From an uncultured Algibacter sp. (GTDB taxonomy: Bacteria; Bacteroidota; Bacteroidia; Flavobacteriales; Flavobacteriaceae): DNA of 64,000 nt. Both the position numbers and the translations under genes were made by a program. Positions 8,641 to 18,029 of the stretch are shown piece after piece. The notes beneath the pieces were generated by a model. The model worked only from the letters and a program-made list of their open reading frames with translations, had not been told where the DNA came from and did no database searches. Position 1 is the stretch's first letter. The number at the start of each line of letters is the position of its first letter. The stretch covers positions 620,001-684,000 of the forward strand of contig NZ_CANMAU010000002.1 in the NCBI RefSeq assembly GCF_947495925.1. The letters are read 5' to 3'.

Positions 8641-10437
8641 ATGACAACAAAAGCAAGTACTGTAAGCAAAAACGGAGAGGCAACAGCCACCGTTAAAAAT
8701 GAAGTCAAGAAGAAATTGACACAAAGCGCCAATGGACTTCAAGTTCAAGAGCTAAGTATCGGCAGGATTATTCCAGACTCGATGCAACCAAGAAAGTCCT
8801 TTAACGAGGAAGCTCTTAAGCAATTGTCTGAAAGCATCGAAGAGCATGGTGTTCTGCAACCTATAACAGTCCGAAAATCTGGAAAAGATTACATCATCGT
8901 AATGGGCGAGCGTAGGTATCGCGCAAGCAAATTGGCAAAGAGGAAGACAATTCCGAGTATCGTAAGGGAATATGCTAATAATGATGTTCTGGAAATTCAA
9001 ATTATCGAAAATCTGCAAAGACAAGATGTTGAGCCAACCGAAGAAGCTGAAGCAATCGCGTACCTAAGCGACAAATATGCACCAACAGAGATATCAAAAC
9101 GGTTGGGAAGAACTGAAAACTTTGTAAGGCAACGTTTAAAATTAGCAGGTCTAATTGAAGGTTTTAAAACATTTGTTCGTAATGGCGAAATGACTATTTC
9201 ATTAGGAGTAGGTGTTGCACTTTTCGAGCCAGAAGAACAGCAAATGATGCTGGAAACAATGGGCGAAAATTTTAGCATCCATCAAATTAATCAGATGATT
9301 AAAAACAAGACCTATGATTTAGAGAAAGCACCTTTTGATGTAGTCGATAAAAAATTGATTACCAAAGTTGGTGCCTGTACAACATGTCCGTTCAACGCAA
9401 TGAATCAAGGTAATTTGTTTGGCGATGGTAAAATGGTGTGTACAAAATCAGCTTGTTATGAAACGAAAAAAAGTAAGTCGTTCTTGAACTTGATTGAGAA
9501 ATCGAAGAAAGAGAATGTGCTATTGATTCCTGAAATTCGCAAGTATTGGGCTGATGATGACAATAATCAGCTCATTTTATCACAATTGGAAAAAAAAGGA
9601 TTGAAAGTCTATCTTCTGGATGATGTTGAAATAATTGAAGAGCCGATTGAGCCTACAATAGAATCAATTCGGACTGAATACCAACATTACGACTATTCTG
9701 AAGATGAGCTGAAAACTGAACTTGAAGAAGCGATTGAGAATTACAAGGAAGAGTTGGAAACATACAATTCTGCAAAGGAAAATGGATTTGTAAATGGCAT
9801 CATGTTTCATCCAAAAACGTATGTACACAAAGTAGTTTTTGTGAAGATAAAAGAAGATTCAAAAACTGAAAATTCTACATATTCTGAACCAATGGCCAAT
9901 AGAAAAATGGCGGATTGTACACCTGAAGAACAAATTGTAAAAATCAACGAAAGAGAAATTCGTAAAAGACACATTGAGCATAACAAGCAGTTTGAGGATA
10001 TGGTTCAGATGATTCGCCAAACCGATTATATTGAAAAGAAGAAAGCACTTTCAACAGATGAAATGGTGGCTTTCTCATTAACCTTATTTGAAAATAATGT
10101 GGATTATGTAGGTCGACAAAAGCACTTTTCAAAATTATTGGGCAATACCTCAAAGATGTCTGATGTGGAAACTGTCGAGAATTTCAAAAAGAATTTCAAA
10201 AAGGAAAAATTCTATAAGTTGATTCGGTATATCCTTACCAAACAAGTGAATTTTGGCGAAAGTAATCACGTTAATAACTTGACGAACATTTCATTCTACA
10301 ATGCGATGCAAGGCTATTACAAAACCAAAATTGCCAATATTGAAAAGGAATACGCAGAAGAGAGAAACAAGCGTGAAGAACGTTTGAAAGAGAGAATAGG
10401 AAATCTTGAAAAGAAAATTCAGGAATTAAACGATTAG
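8641..10437 (+). CDS. ParB/RepB-like partition protein
   Basis: This 598-residue protein has a ParB nuclease-like N-terminal domain (about 40-140) with the phosphate-binding motif GERRYRASKL. A helix-turn-helix follows (EISKRLGRTENFVRQRLKLAGL, about 150-175). Next comes a Cys cluster (ACTTCPFNA ... CTKSACYE, about 245-280), and the C-terminal half is long, charged and partly coiled-coil. It resembles the large ParB-like proteins of Bacteroidota ICEs rather than chromosomal ParB, which is about 300 residues. No ParA is next to it. It may stabilise the excised circle or act as a regulator. A terminator hairpin follows the gene. Confidence 0.85.
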   Translation: MTTKASTVSKNGEATATVKNEVKKKLTQSANGLQVQELSIGRIIPDSMQPRKSFNEEALKQLSESIEEHGVLQPITVRKSGKDYIIVMGERRYRASKLAKRKTIPSIVREYANNDVLEIQIIENLQRQDVEPTEEAEAIAYLSDKYAPTEISKRLGRTENFVRQRLKLAGLIEGFKTFVRNGEMTISLGVGVALFEPEEQQMMLETMGENFSIHQINQMIKNKTYDLEKAPFDVVDKKLITKVGACTTCPFNAMNQGNLFGDGKMVCTKSACYETKKSKSFLNLIEKSKKENVLLIPEIRKYWADDDNNQLILSQLEKKGLKVYLLDDVEIIEEPIEPTIESIRTEYQHYDYSEDELKTELEEAIENYKEELETYNSAKENGFVNGIMFHPKTYVHKVVFVKIKEDSKTENSTYSEPMANRKMADCTPEEQIVKINEREIRKRHIEHNKQFEDMVQMIRQTDYIEKKKALSTDEMVAFSLTLFENNVDYVGRQKHFSKLLGNTSKMSDVETVENFKKNFKKEKFYKLIRYILTKQVNFGESNHVNNLTNISFYNAMQGYYKTKIANIEKEYAEERNKREERLKERIGNLEKKIQELND

Positions 10438-10455
10438 CTTTTGTTGTTGGAAGTA

Positions 10456-10491
10456 AGGGTCAGCATTCGTGCTGGCTCTTATTTTTTTTAT
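10456..10491 (+). terminator. Terminator after parB
   Basis: A 12-bp stem (TAAGGGTCAGCA with TGCTGGCTCTTA, including two G-U pairs) closes a TTCG tetraloop. A run of T follows. This is a classic intrinsic terminator. Confidence 0.88.
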
Positions 10492-10530
10492 ATAATATTC
10501 ATGAAAATGGGTAAGTAGAAAGTATTCAAT

Positions 10531-10695
10531 CAATATCAGCGCAAAGGTAAACTCGTAAAATACACCCATCAAAAGACTACGGCATAAAGCCTACGCATCA
10601 TCCAACGCTTATTTATTCCGTTTCCTTTTGAGCTGTGATTTTAGCTTCCGTTTAGGTATTGCTCAAATATTGTTTAATCAAAAAATCTTAGAATT
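10531..10695 (+). repeat. Duplicated leader R2, copy 2
   Basis: This is the second copy of the parB leader (first copy 8477-8640), again ending exactly at a start codon, here of a 53-residue ORF. Conservation of the block around TTCCGTTT and ATTGTTTAATC suggests a shared promoter or operator. Confidence 0.75.
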
Positions 10696-10857
10696 ATGAA
10701 ACACGTATCCGAAAAACCCAACATGTCATTACAAGAAGTAGGAGAGCATTATCGAGTAAGTAGTGAAAAATACGATGTCGATAGTGGAGAAAGTCATTTA
10801 GCTTATTACAGAGACAAGCATCCTGCGAATTATCAAGTACTATTAGATAGCGTTTAA
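10696..10857 (+). CDS. Small conserved-looking ORF behind the R2 leader
   Basis: This encodes 53 residues, beginning MKHVSEKPNMSLQEVGEHY and ending VLLDSV. It is hydrophilic, without membrane segments or a recognised domain; SLQEVGEHYRVSSEKY could be a short helical region. Support for it being a gene comes from its position: it starts at the same place after R2 as parB does after its own copy, and it ends 16 bp before the next gene. The function is unknown. Confidence 0.55.
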   Translation: MKHVSEKPNMSLQEVGEHYRVSSEKYDVDSGESHLAYYRDKHPANYQVLLDSV

Positions 10858-10873
10858 TTTAAAATCTCATATC

Positions 10874-11419
10874 ATGGAAAATTTAAAAGTAGTTCAGTTT
10901 GATTTCGGTTTTGAATGTAAGCCGATATTAGCAAAAGAAAAAGTAGTAAAACCAACTAAAAAGGACAAGAGTGATTTCGTTTTCGATTTTATGGATTGCC
11001 TTTCTAGTCCAATCATAGTTTTTAAATCCGCATGGCAAGACACCATACCAAAAGACATACTTGGTAGAATAAAACTATCAAGAATCATTTGCTCGATGAC
11101 AAAAGAGAAAATGGCATCGCTTACAGAGACTTTAGCTTACATAATGCCCAGAACATATGAAGCACCTATGCAAAGAGAATGGGCAAATATTTACACATGG
11201 TTAGGACTTCAATATGCAATGCAGAACAAAAGTAAAGACCAACTAGAAGCTATGATTGAAATAGCACCAAAAGAGCTTTCAGATTATGAAAAAGAACTCT
11301 TAAAAAACCTACGAGTATGGATTTATGATGAACGAAGAAAGGCACTCAAAGATATTATGAAAAAGAATAAAATTTCAAAATCTGATGGCATTTTGGATAT
11401 TCAAGAGAAACTGTTTTGA
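10874..11419 (+). CDS. Hypothetical ICE protein
   Basis: This 181-residue soluble protein is predicted to be mostly helical. It has a basic linker (about 20-34) and a C-terminal helical segment rich in Lys and Glu (YEKELLKNLRVWIYDERRKALKDI). I do not recognise a family. It follows the 53-residue ORF and probably shares its R2 promoter. It converges with jetD, and the two coding regions overlap by 19 bp tail to tail, suggesting that the Wadjet operon was inserted close to the end of this backbone gene. Confidence 0.6.
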   Translation: MENLKVVQFDFGFECKPILAKEKVVKPTKKDKSDFVFDFMDCLSSPIIVFKSAWQDTIPKDILGRIKLSRIICSMTKEKMASLTETLAYIMPRTYEAPMQREWANIYTWLGLQYAMQNKSKDQLEAMIEIAPKELSDYEKELLKNLRVWIYDERRKALKDIMKKNKISKSDGILDIQEKLF

Positions 11420-12321
11420 ACCATTGTTTTTAAGTCATTAGATTCCTCAATAATCCAATGATTCGTCTTTATGAGTTCTTTAATCTTTGCTTTATAATCA
11501 TCTGAATACAAATGATGACTTAAACCTGAAAGCGCCTCTGGATTATCAGGATTTTTCCAATGACTAGTATGTTCTGTATCTATAATGCTTTTTGATATTG
11601 CAGTTGGAAATAAAAGTTTAAGTTCTGGAATAATACCTTTTGCTAATTCATAGATTTCTAATCCATCCATATCCCAATCGGCGGAATAGAATATAGGAAG
11701 ACCTCTTCTATCGGTATAGTTTAGCTTAGGTACATTTTTTCCGCCTGCATACCAAAGTTCATAATTATTTTCGCGAGGCATTTTATCTTTTCTCAAAAAG
11801 TCTAAATTTTCGCAAAGAACAATTAATTCTGGTTTTTTACATTGAAGTATATAGAGATACTGTTGGTCTTTATTCTCTACAAGTGTAATATCAAGTATTT
11901 GATTAATGGCTCTTATTAACGAGTCTTTTTTATCTAAGTACTTGTCATTTTTAAAAAACATTGTTGAGAACCCTCTAACGGTTTCTTGTGCTTCAATTAG
12001 TTGTTCTCTACTAGGTATTAGATTACTATTTTGCTTCTTTGATTGTAATTCAATTAGAGTCTTTATATCCTCTTCTTCAAATCGTTTGGTTAAAAGATTA
12101 TGAGTTTCTAAAAAATCAAAATAAATTGGAAACTGATTTAAATGATGTTTTTTATAATACGAATCAAAAAGAAGTCCAGGCAAATAGTTTTTACCCACTT
12201 CCATAATTTCTTTATTAGATACCAACAATTGAAAGGATGAATCTTCTTTTAGAGAGTGCTTAACTTTAGTTTTTCGGTCTAAAAAAAGTTGATGCAGAGA
12301 TTTTAATACAGTCCAATTCAT
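11401..12321 (-). CDS. jetD: Wadjet JetD-like Toprim nuclease subunit
   Basis: This 306-residue protein is the last gene of a jetABCD operon. The C-terminal half carries a Toprim-like catalytic core: an acidic residue in LCENLDF (E171), then SADWDMDG (D215, D217, D219), as in topoisomerase VI-like nucleases. In Wadjet, JetD cuts plasmid DNA after loop extrusion by JetABC. The protein is shorter than JetD proteins of about 400 residues, mainly at the N-terminus. It starts 2 bp after jetC. Assignment rests on the Toprim motif and the gene order; the N-terminal domain is divergent. Confidence 0.8.
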   Translation of the reverse strand: MNWTVLKSLHQLFLDRKTKVKHSLKEDSSFQLLVSNKEIMEVGKNYLPGLLFDSYYKKHHLNQFPIYFDFLETHNLLTKRFEEEDIKTLIELQSKKQNSNLIPSREQLIEAQETVRGFSTMFFKNDKYLDKKDSLIRAINQILDITLVENKDQQYLYILQCKKPELIVLCENLDFLRKDKMPRENNYELWYAGGKNVPKLNYTDRRGLPIFYSADWDMDGLEIYELAKGIIPELKLLFPTAISKSIIDTEHTSHWKNPDNPEALSGLSHHLYSDDYKAKIKELIKTNHWIIEESNDLKTMVQNSFS

Positions 12322-12323
12322 TT

Positions 12324-15300
12324 TTAATTTGATTGTGCTTTTAGATAGATTTCCAAATCTTCCCTGCCTTCATTGGTTTTAAAATAACTGTTAGGAATAG
12401 GATAGTTAATATTTTTATCGCCAGCACCTTCTATTAAATGATGTAAATACCAACCTTGTTCGGTATCTGAACCAAATGGTCGTGGTGTCATTGTAAGTAT
12501 TTGATAGCCGAATTCTTCAGCAATATTTGGAAAAGTACTAAAATTCAAGTTATCTAAATTTGAGACTTCTTCCAAAATAAGGAATCTAAGTCCTGGTAAA
12601 TCTGCATTTAAAACTACAGATAATCTACCGATACCTAGTAGTACAATTGCAGCATAACTTTCCCCAGTACTACCACCAGATTTTTCATTATCAAACTCAT
12701 CCGTAAATTTTGTTCTTAACTCAAAATACGTTTTTGGGTCTAGCAAATTGGAAAATTTTATTTTTTGATTAAAACTTGTGGTTTTTATAAAAAAATTCTC
12801 GACAAAACTTTCTACAGATTCACCTAGAGGAAGTTCGCCTGCACTATGTACTTGCTGGGATGTGGCTTGTAAATCATTAATCCAGTTAATATCAAAGTCT
12901 GCAGGCTTGTTAAATTCCAATTGAAAATAATATTTACCACTAATTTTCTTTCCTTTAAAAAATTTATTCAAGGCCTTTATGGTTTCATGGTATGCATCAA
13001 ATTTTCCTTTGGTTTGCTTAAAAATGTTTAGCATCGTTTCGTGGATGGCACCAAACATTCTAAATCTACTACTATTGAGTTGTTTTAGCTCTTCTGAGAT
13101 ATTAGCCGAGTATTTTATTTTTGGACCTAAAAGGACACGCTCTAGTATTTCAAAGTTATATGTTACTTGTGTAATTTGTTCGTTTATTTCAAGGTCGTTT
13201 TTTATTTGTTCAAATGAACTTATAATTGCTTTATAGTCACCTATATAATTAGTTTTGTTAGATTGAAATTCAGTATATAACGGGTTTCTTTCAATACCTA
13301 TGTATTCTGCTTTATCCATATTCTTGATGTCTAAATCTGGAAAATATGTAGAAAAGTCTGTTTCAATCTTTTTTCGTTGATTTTCTAAATCTGTAAGTGA
13401 TTTTTCTAAATCTAGAGGGCGATTTTTTAGTGTTGGTAGAAACCGTAATTTTTCTTCCAATTTACTTTTGTCAGAATTATATTTGGCAGTTAGTTCACGT
13501 TCTTTAGTATCAATAGACTTTAACTCTTCTTGAAGTCTTTCTATTTGATTAGAAAGATTCTTTTTTTCGATTGGGATACTAATTTTTAATTCTACTTTTT
13601 TTAATAGCTTGTCTTCTTTAGATATTTGAGCGCTTAAACTTTGTTTTTTAATTTCTAGGTTTTGAATCAATCCTAATGAAAGCTTTAAATCATTTAGTTT
13701 AGAAAAATCATTAAGTCTTGGGTCTAATTTTTGGTCAATATTTATTAATTCTTGTTGAAATTTTTCGCCTCGATAAAAGGCTTCAATTTGCGAAAGTTCT
13801 TTGTTAATATTACTAATTTGGTTATTTAGCTTAGAAGTTTGACTGGAAAGAACGTTTTGAAGTTTATCCTTATCCTTAAATAATTGTTTGTCGTTAGTTG
13901 AAGGAACAAACTTTTTTATTCCACCCATGTCAAACCAATAACCATTATTTTCAGAATCGTTTTCAATGAATTTTTTATTCAAAAATTCCAAACTTTCAAC
14001 ATACCTAATACCTGCAATGACTTCTTTTGGTTTCTGCCAATGAACATCTTTTAGGATTCCAAAAAGAATGATTTCTTGGCTTTTAGTTAATATTCTCTGT
14101 TGAGATAAAAGTTGAGCAAATAGAGAATTTTTCTTGTTTTTAGAGAGGAGATTCAGTAATTCTCGGATGTCTGTCTTTGTTGACTTAAGTAAACTTTTTC
14201 GGTTATCAAGTATCTCTTTTTGTAATGTAATTGCTAATTCTATGTTCTCGATTGAATTATAATTTTCAAAAACTTCTGCAAAATGAGATATTCTACGTTT
14301 TATCTCACTAATTTCATAAGATTCAACGTCGTCAATAGAAATAGGTTTCTCGTTTTCGATTGCCGGTAAATTGATGCTTTCTAATTCATTTATTTGAGAC
14401 TTTAGTTCTTCCGCTTTATTGTAAAAAGTGCTGTATTCTTTTATATGTTTTATCGTTTTATCCAGATTATCATAACCTTTTTTAGCCTTTAGAGCTGCTT
14501 TTTTAACTTTTGGGTTATTTGTGTTCAAAGATTTTATCTGTTGATTTTCTTCTAATAGTTGAGTATTAATATCCTTTAATGACTTATTATTTTTTAAAAT
14601 TTCATTTTCAATGTGTGTGGACTCTACTAAAAGATGCTCTTTAAAAGAATCAAGATAAAGTTTGTTTAAAGAGCTTAAATTGGTAAGACGTTCTTGTTTG
14701 TTTTCTATGTCTGCAATTAATTCTTCAAGGTCTTTGTAATCATTAATTAGTTTTTCTAGGTCTGCTTTGTGTTTTTCATATTCATATTTTATATTATCTG
14801 TTTTATCCTCAAAAAGAAAGTTTTTTAAGCTATCGTCACTATCCGTATCTAAAGTTTTTGCCTTTGAGAATGACTGTATGACTTTTGCGAAAGCGTCAAG
14901 ATTAGATTCTATGGAAAGGTCGATTGGCAATAGTCTATTTTCAAATAAGAAAGTGTAGAGTTCATTTTTTTGATTCTTATCTGAAAAACTTCTAAGATAT
15001 ATTTGCTTTTCATCCCTTAATTTAATTGCGAGTTTCTCTATTGGTGGTATGCTGTTATCATAAATAAAATCCTTAAAAAAAGGAATCTTATTTTTAGCAA
15101 TGCTTAAATCTTTTAAGTCATCATTATCATTAATACCATGAGCTTTATTGAGAACCCAAAATGATTTGAGCGGTCTACTTTTTTTATTAGGAATATTTAC
15201 GCCTAAAGTGATAAAGTTATCTTTTTCTACTTCAATATTTATAAAAATATAAGCGTCCGAAGTTTTGTAAGGAAGTGTATGAAGTAATCGAGTATTGTTC

Positions 15301-15497
15301 TTAAAGCTTTCAGTTCCAAATGCTATCTTTTTCTTATCTGAAATAAAAAGAATTTGGAAGAGGTCGGCAATAAGTGATTTTCCTATTCCATTTTTGCCTG
15401 TAAAATCCGTTCTTATTGGATGTAATAAATAATCTTGGTTGAAATGCATTATAATTCCAACTGTAGAAAAAGAATATATTCGCGGGTATTTAATCAT
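12324..15497 (-). CDS. jetC: Wadjet JetC-like SMC ATPase
   Basis: This 1,057-residue protein is built like an SMC/MukB ATPase. It has a Walker A motif GKNGIGKS at 34-41 and long coiled coils through about 230-900. An ABC signature region (SGGSTGESYAAIVLLG) comes late, and a Walker B strand (FLILEEVSNLD, about residue 970) lies near the C-terminus. In Wadjet, JetC forms the DNA loop-extruding motor with JetA and JetB. It overlaps jetB by 8 bp and precedes jetD by 2 bp. SbcC/RecN-type ATPases are excluded by the neighbouring kleisin and KITE genes. Confidence 0.88.
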   Translation of the reverse strand: MIKYPRIYSFSTVGIIMHFNQDYLLHPIRTDFTGKNGIGKSLIADLFQILFISDKKKIAFGTESFKNNTRLLHTLPYKTSDAYIFINIEVEKDNFITLGVNIPNKKSRPLKSFWVLNKAHGINDNDDLKDLSIAKNKIPFFKDFIYDNSIPPIEKLAIKLRDEKQIYLRSFSDKNQKNELYTFLFENRLLPIDLSIESNLDAFAKVIQSFSKAKTLDTDSDDSLKNFLFEDKTDNIKYEYEKHKADLEKLINDYKDLEELIADIENKQERLTNLSSLNKLYLDSFKEHLLVESTHIENEILKNNKSLKDINTQLLEENQQIKSLNTNNPKVKKAALKAKKGYDNLDKTIKHIKEYSTFYNKAEELKSQINELESINLPAIENEKPISIDDVESYEISEIKRRISHFAEVFENYNSIENIELAITLQKEILDNRKSLLKSTKTDIRELLNLLSKNKKNSLFAQLLSQQRILTKSQEIILFGILKDVHWQKPKEVIAGIRYVESLEFLNKKFIENDSENNGYWFDMGGIKKFVPSTNDKQLFKDKDKLQNVLSSQTSKLNNQISNINKELSQIEAFYRGEKFQQELINIDQKLDPRLNDFSKLNDLKLSLGLIQNLEIKKQSLSAQISKEDKLLKKVELKISIPIEKKNLSNQIERLQEELKSIDTKERELTAKYNSDKSKLEEKLRFLPTLKNRPLDLEKSLTDLENQRKKIETDFSTYFPDLDIKNMDKAEYIGIERNPLYTEFQSNKTNYIGDYKAIISSFEQIKNDLEINEQITQVTYNFEILERVLLGPKIKYSANISEELKQLNSSRFRMFGAIHETMLNIFKQTKGKFDAYHETIKALNKFFKGKKISGKYYFQLEFNKPADFDINWINDLQATSQQVHSAGELPLGESVESFVENFFIKTTSFNQKIKFSNLLDPKTYFELRTKFTDEFDNEKSGGSTGESYAAIVLLGIGRLSVVLNADLPGLRFLILEEVSNLDNLNFSTFPNIAEEFGYQILTMTPRPFGSDTEQGWYLHHLIEGAGDKNINYPIPNSYFKTNEGREDLEIYLKAQSN

Positions 15498-16179
15498 TTG
15501 TCTGTAATAAGTAGTTTTCTATGAATTCATCAATGTGGATAATTTCTTTTTCATATAGTTTTTGAAAACGATAAATAGGTTCTTTTAACTTAAAGTGAAT
15601 GTCTTCACCCTCATCTTTAGCCATAGATTCTACCCATCCTAATTTTTCGAAATCACGTATAGTATTTTTAATATTGATAATCACACGCTTCCATTCGTTG
15701 GGCGAATATTCATCTCTTATGTCTTTAAACCATAGTTTTTTGAAATGGTTACTGTTTTCACCAGATAAAATTTCCTTTTTAATATCTTGAAATGTTATTT
15801 CCTTAATATTTTCGAAGTACCTATCATAATACATATTTAATAGCATTATGCCCATTACTGTCTGTAAGCTTGATAATTCTTTATGTCTTCTCGTTGAGCT
15901 TAGAGCACCCTTAGAATCTTCTGTAAAATCGAGATAATAAAATGTGATATCGTCCTTATAGTCTCTTTCTAATTCTAAACCATAGAAATTAGTATAGTAA
16001 TACTTTAGTTCTTCAAAATATTTTTTTAATAACTGATAGAGATAATAATTTGAGTCCTTTTGAATGTGTCTGCCACTTAAAAGCTCTATGTTAAGATTTG
16101 CGAATTTTTCTTTAACATCATTATTTTCTAAAAACTTAAAAGGATGTTCTAAGGAATTTGGTTTATTTTCATGTTCCAT
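15490..16179 (-). CDS. jetB: Wadjet JetB-like KITE subunit (DUF4194-like)
   Basis: This 229-residue protein has winged-helix character and many aromatic and charged residues (IRDFEKLGWVESMAKDEG near the C-terminus). The size and its position between JetA and the SMC match JetB/MksE, the KITE-like subunit that bridges kleisin and SMC heads. It overlaps jetA by 31 bp and jetC by 8 bp, showing tight translational coupling. The identification depends mainly on context, because the family is weakly conserved. Confidence 0.75.
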   Translation of the reverse strand: MEHENKPNSLEHPFKFLENNDVKEKFANLNIELLSGRHIQKDSNYYLYQLLKKYFEELKYYYTNFYGLELERDYKDDITFYYLDFTEDSKGALSSTRRHKELSSLQTVMGIMLLNMYYDRYFENIKEITFQDIKKEILSGENSNHFKKLWFKDIRDEYSPNEWKRVIINIKNTIRDFEKLGWVESMAKDEGEDIHFKLKEPIYRFQKLYEKEIIHIDEFIENYLLQTND

Positions 16180-17552
16180 ACTAATATTTTTTGTTTAGAA
16201 TATGCCTCTGGCAAATCCTTTGTAATTTCTATTTGATATCGAGGATTTCTGTTTGCAAATTGAAAGAGGTCAAAACCAACGCTTAATGCTATTTCACTAT
16301 CATTTTCGCTTTCTAGGATTTTATAGAAATGTTCTGTAAAATTCAGTTCTTTTTCTTCTTCGAGAATACTTTTATACTCTCTAAGTAATTTTGCAGCATT
16401 CTCTTGTCTAAAAAGGTCTTTTTCTACCTTTTCTCTTTCAGACCTTGCATATTCATTGTCGTAATGAGCTGGTAATATTTCATTTCTCTGAATTCCATAC
16501 GTGTGGTAATATGGTACTTCTATAAATTTAAATCTCTCAACAGGTATTGATTTTATTGGAAATGATTTAGGCAAAGTGATAATGTGTTTGTTGGAATACG
16601 ATGCTTGCTCTAACGTAAATTTTAATAATTTTTTTAAATTTATTCTTATCCTTGATTGGTTTCTAAAGCTGTTTTGAAGATTTGTTAATTGGCCATTAGC
16701 GTATAATGACTTATCCATCAATTGCTTTAATCGATAATCTACATCATAGAAAAAATCGGTTACTTCTGTTTTTATATGTAATGCTTTTTTATAGTCATCG
16801 TTTAGCTTTTCAAATTTCTCTTGTTCTATACTATTTTCAGGATGCTTAAACTCATCTATTTCTTTATAGAATAGGTCAACGACTTTTTCAATTTCAATAT
16901 TTAGAGTATTTCCTAAGCGAAGTGTATATTTTATTTCCTCTGACTTTAGCCCAATTTCATCAAAGATTAATGTAAATTCTTTTGTAATCGTCAAAAGGTC
17001 TTCTGATTCATTTTTCAATAAATCATTAAGACGGCTAATGGATGAATTAACAACATCCTTTAAGGCTTCAAGGTGGTCAATAATGGTTTGTTTACTGTTA
17101 TTATGAAATTGTAAATCATACCATAATTCAAAATCAGCTATAGTTTCAATTGTCGAAGATTTAAAATCTGCGTATTTTTGAAACGTTTTCTTAAGTGGAA
17201 AATGTTTAAGCGGACTATGAAGTTTTTTATGGATTAAATCGATAAATTTTTTCGCATAGTTGGTAAGCGCAAATTTTAATTCTTCATTTGGTGGTCTTTC
17301 AATATAAAAATGAAGTAAGTTTCTAACAATTTTTTCTGTTTGAGGTATAGAGCCAACTTCTATTTTAGCACTTTCATTAATGCACTTCTCAATATCACGA
17401 TAAGTAAAGTATTTAGAAATCTTACCTAGCTTTATCCTCGAATCTAAAATATAGATTACCATACCTTCTTCCTTAGTAAGAACAAGATGGTCGTACAATT
17501 GATTTATGTCTAGTATTTCGGACTCGATATTAATTGAATTTAAGTGAATCAC
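16149..17552 (-). CDS. jetA: Wadjet JetA-like kleisin subunit (MksF-like)
   Basis: This 467-residue, mainly helical protein has an N-terminal winged-helix-like part (GKISKYFTYRDIEKCINES), a long central helical region and a C-terminal winged domain. The size, being first in the operon, and the following KITE, SMC and Toprim genes fit JetA, the kleisin of Wadjet. It starts on the minus strand about 70 bp from repeat R1 copy 2; the promoter is presumably in that gap. Primary sequence is too divergent for me to assign one of the Wadjet subtypes. Confidence 0.75.
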   Translation of the reverse strand: MIHLNSINIESEILDINQLYDHLVLTKEEGMVIYILDSRIKLGKISKYFTYRDIEKCINESAKIEVGSIPQTEKIVRNLLHFYIERPPNEELKFALTNYAKKFIDLIHKKLHSPLKHFPLKKTFQKYADFKSSTIETIADFELWYDLQFHNNSKQTIIDHLEALKDVVNSSISRLNDLLKNESEDLLTITKEFTLIFDEIGLKSEEIKYTLRLGNTLNIEIEKVVDLFYKEIDEFKHPENSIEQEKFEKLNDDYKKALHIKTEVTDFFYDVDYRLKQLMDKSLYANGQLTNLQNSFRNQSRIRINLKKLLKFTLEQASYSNKHIITLPKSFPIKSIPVERFKFIEVPYYHTYGIQRNEILPAHYDNEYARSEREKVEKDLFRQENAAKLLREYKSILEEEKELNFTEHFYKILESENDSEIALSVGFDLFQFANRNPRYQIEITKDLPEAYSKQKILVWNMKINQIP

Positions 17553-17623
17553 CTAATTTAAAAATAAAGATTACTCTTACCTAGAAAGTACTGTAATATT
17601 TGACAATATATTTTTGCCTGAGT

Positions 17624-17800
17624 CATTCAGCACATTTCCTTCCATTCCGTAAAAACTACATTCCAGAAAAAGAGCTTCATTAACAAAGTCTTGGACATAA
17701 TCCACATTTTTGACTTTTCATTACGTTAACCCTTTCCGCTATGCTGGAAAGGAACACTTCATTCCTAGTAAAAAGTGTGAATCAAGTCCGCCCGATAAGG
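17624..17800 (+). repeat. Noncoding repeat R1, copy 2 (candidate structured RNA)
   Basis: This homologue of 8272-8460 is in the same orientation. The central hairpin is kept although its bases differ: CCTTTCC (17731-17737) pairs with GGAAAGG (17746-17752). It again sits between a TTAA motif and AACAC. An outer arm, 17703-17715, can pair with 17767-17779 with single-base bulges. The copy lies between jetA (divergent) and the ssb leader. Confidence 0.7.
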
Positions 17801-17914
17801 AAAAATGTATTTGCATTTTGTTCCACTTCATATGATTAGGTATTTCACAAAGACTTTAGAATCAATTCCGTAATCCAACACCGTCATACCTTTTTTTGAC
17901 AGCAAAATAACAAC

Positions 17915-17984
17915 ATTCAGCTTTGAACGACAGCATAACCAGGCTCGTGCCTCGCACTTTTTATATGTCTAAACAAAGCTGAAT
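17915..17984 (+). promoter_or_regulatory. Long-range inverted repeat in the ssb leader
   Basis: ATTCAGCTTTG (17915-17925) is perfectly complementary to CAAAGCTGAAT (17974-17984), enclosing about 48 bases that include GGCTCGTGCC. This could be the closing stem of a structured leader RNA, or an operator, upstream of the small ORF and ssb. No known riboswitch class is recognised. Confidence 0.45.
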
Positions 17985-18029
17985 ATCGAAAGCACTAAGC
18001 AACAAAAAGAAGGTAACAGCGTCGGCTCT

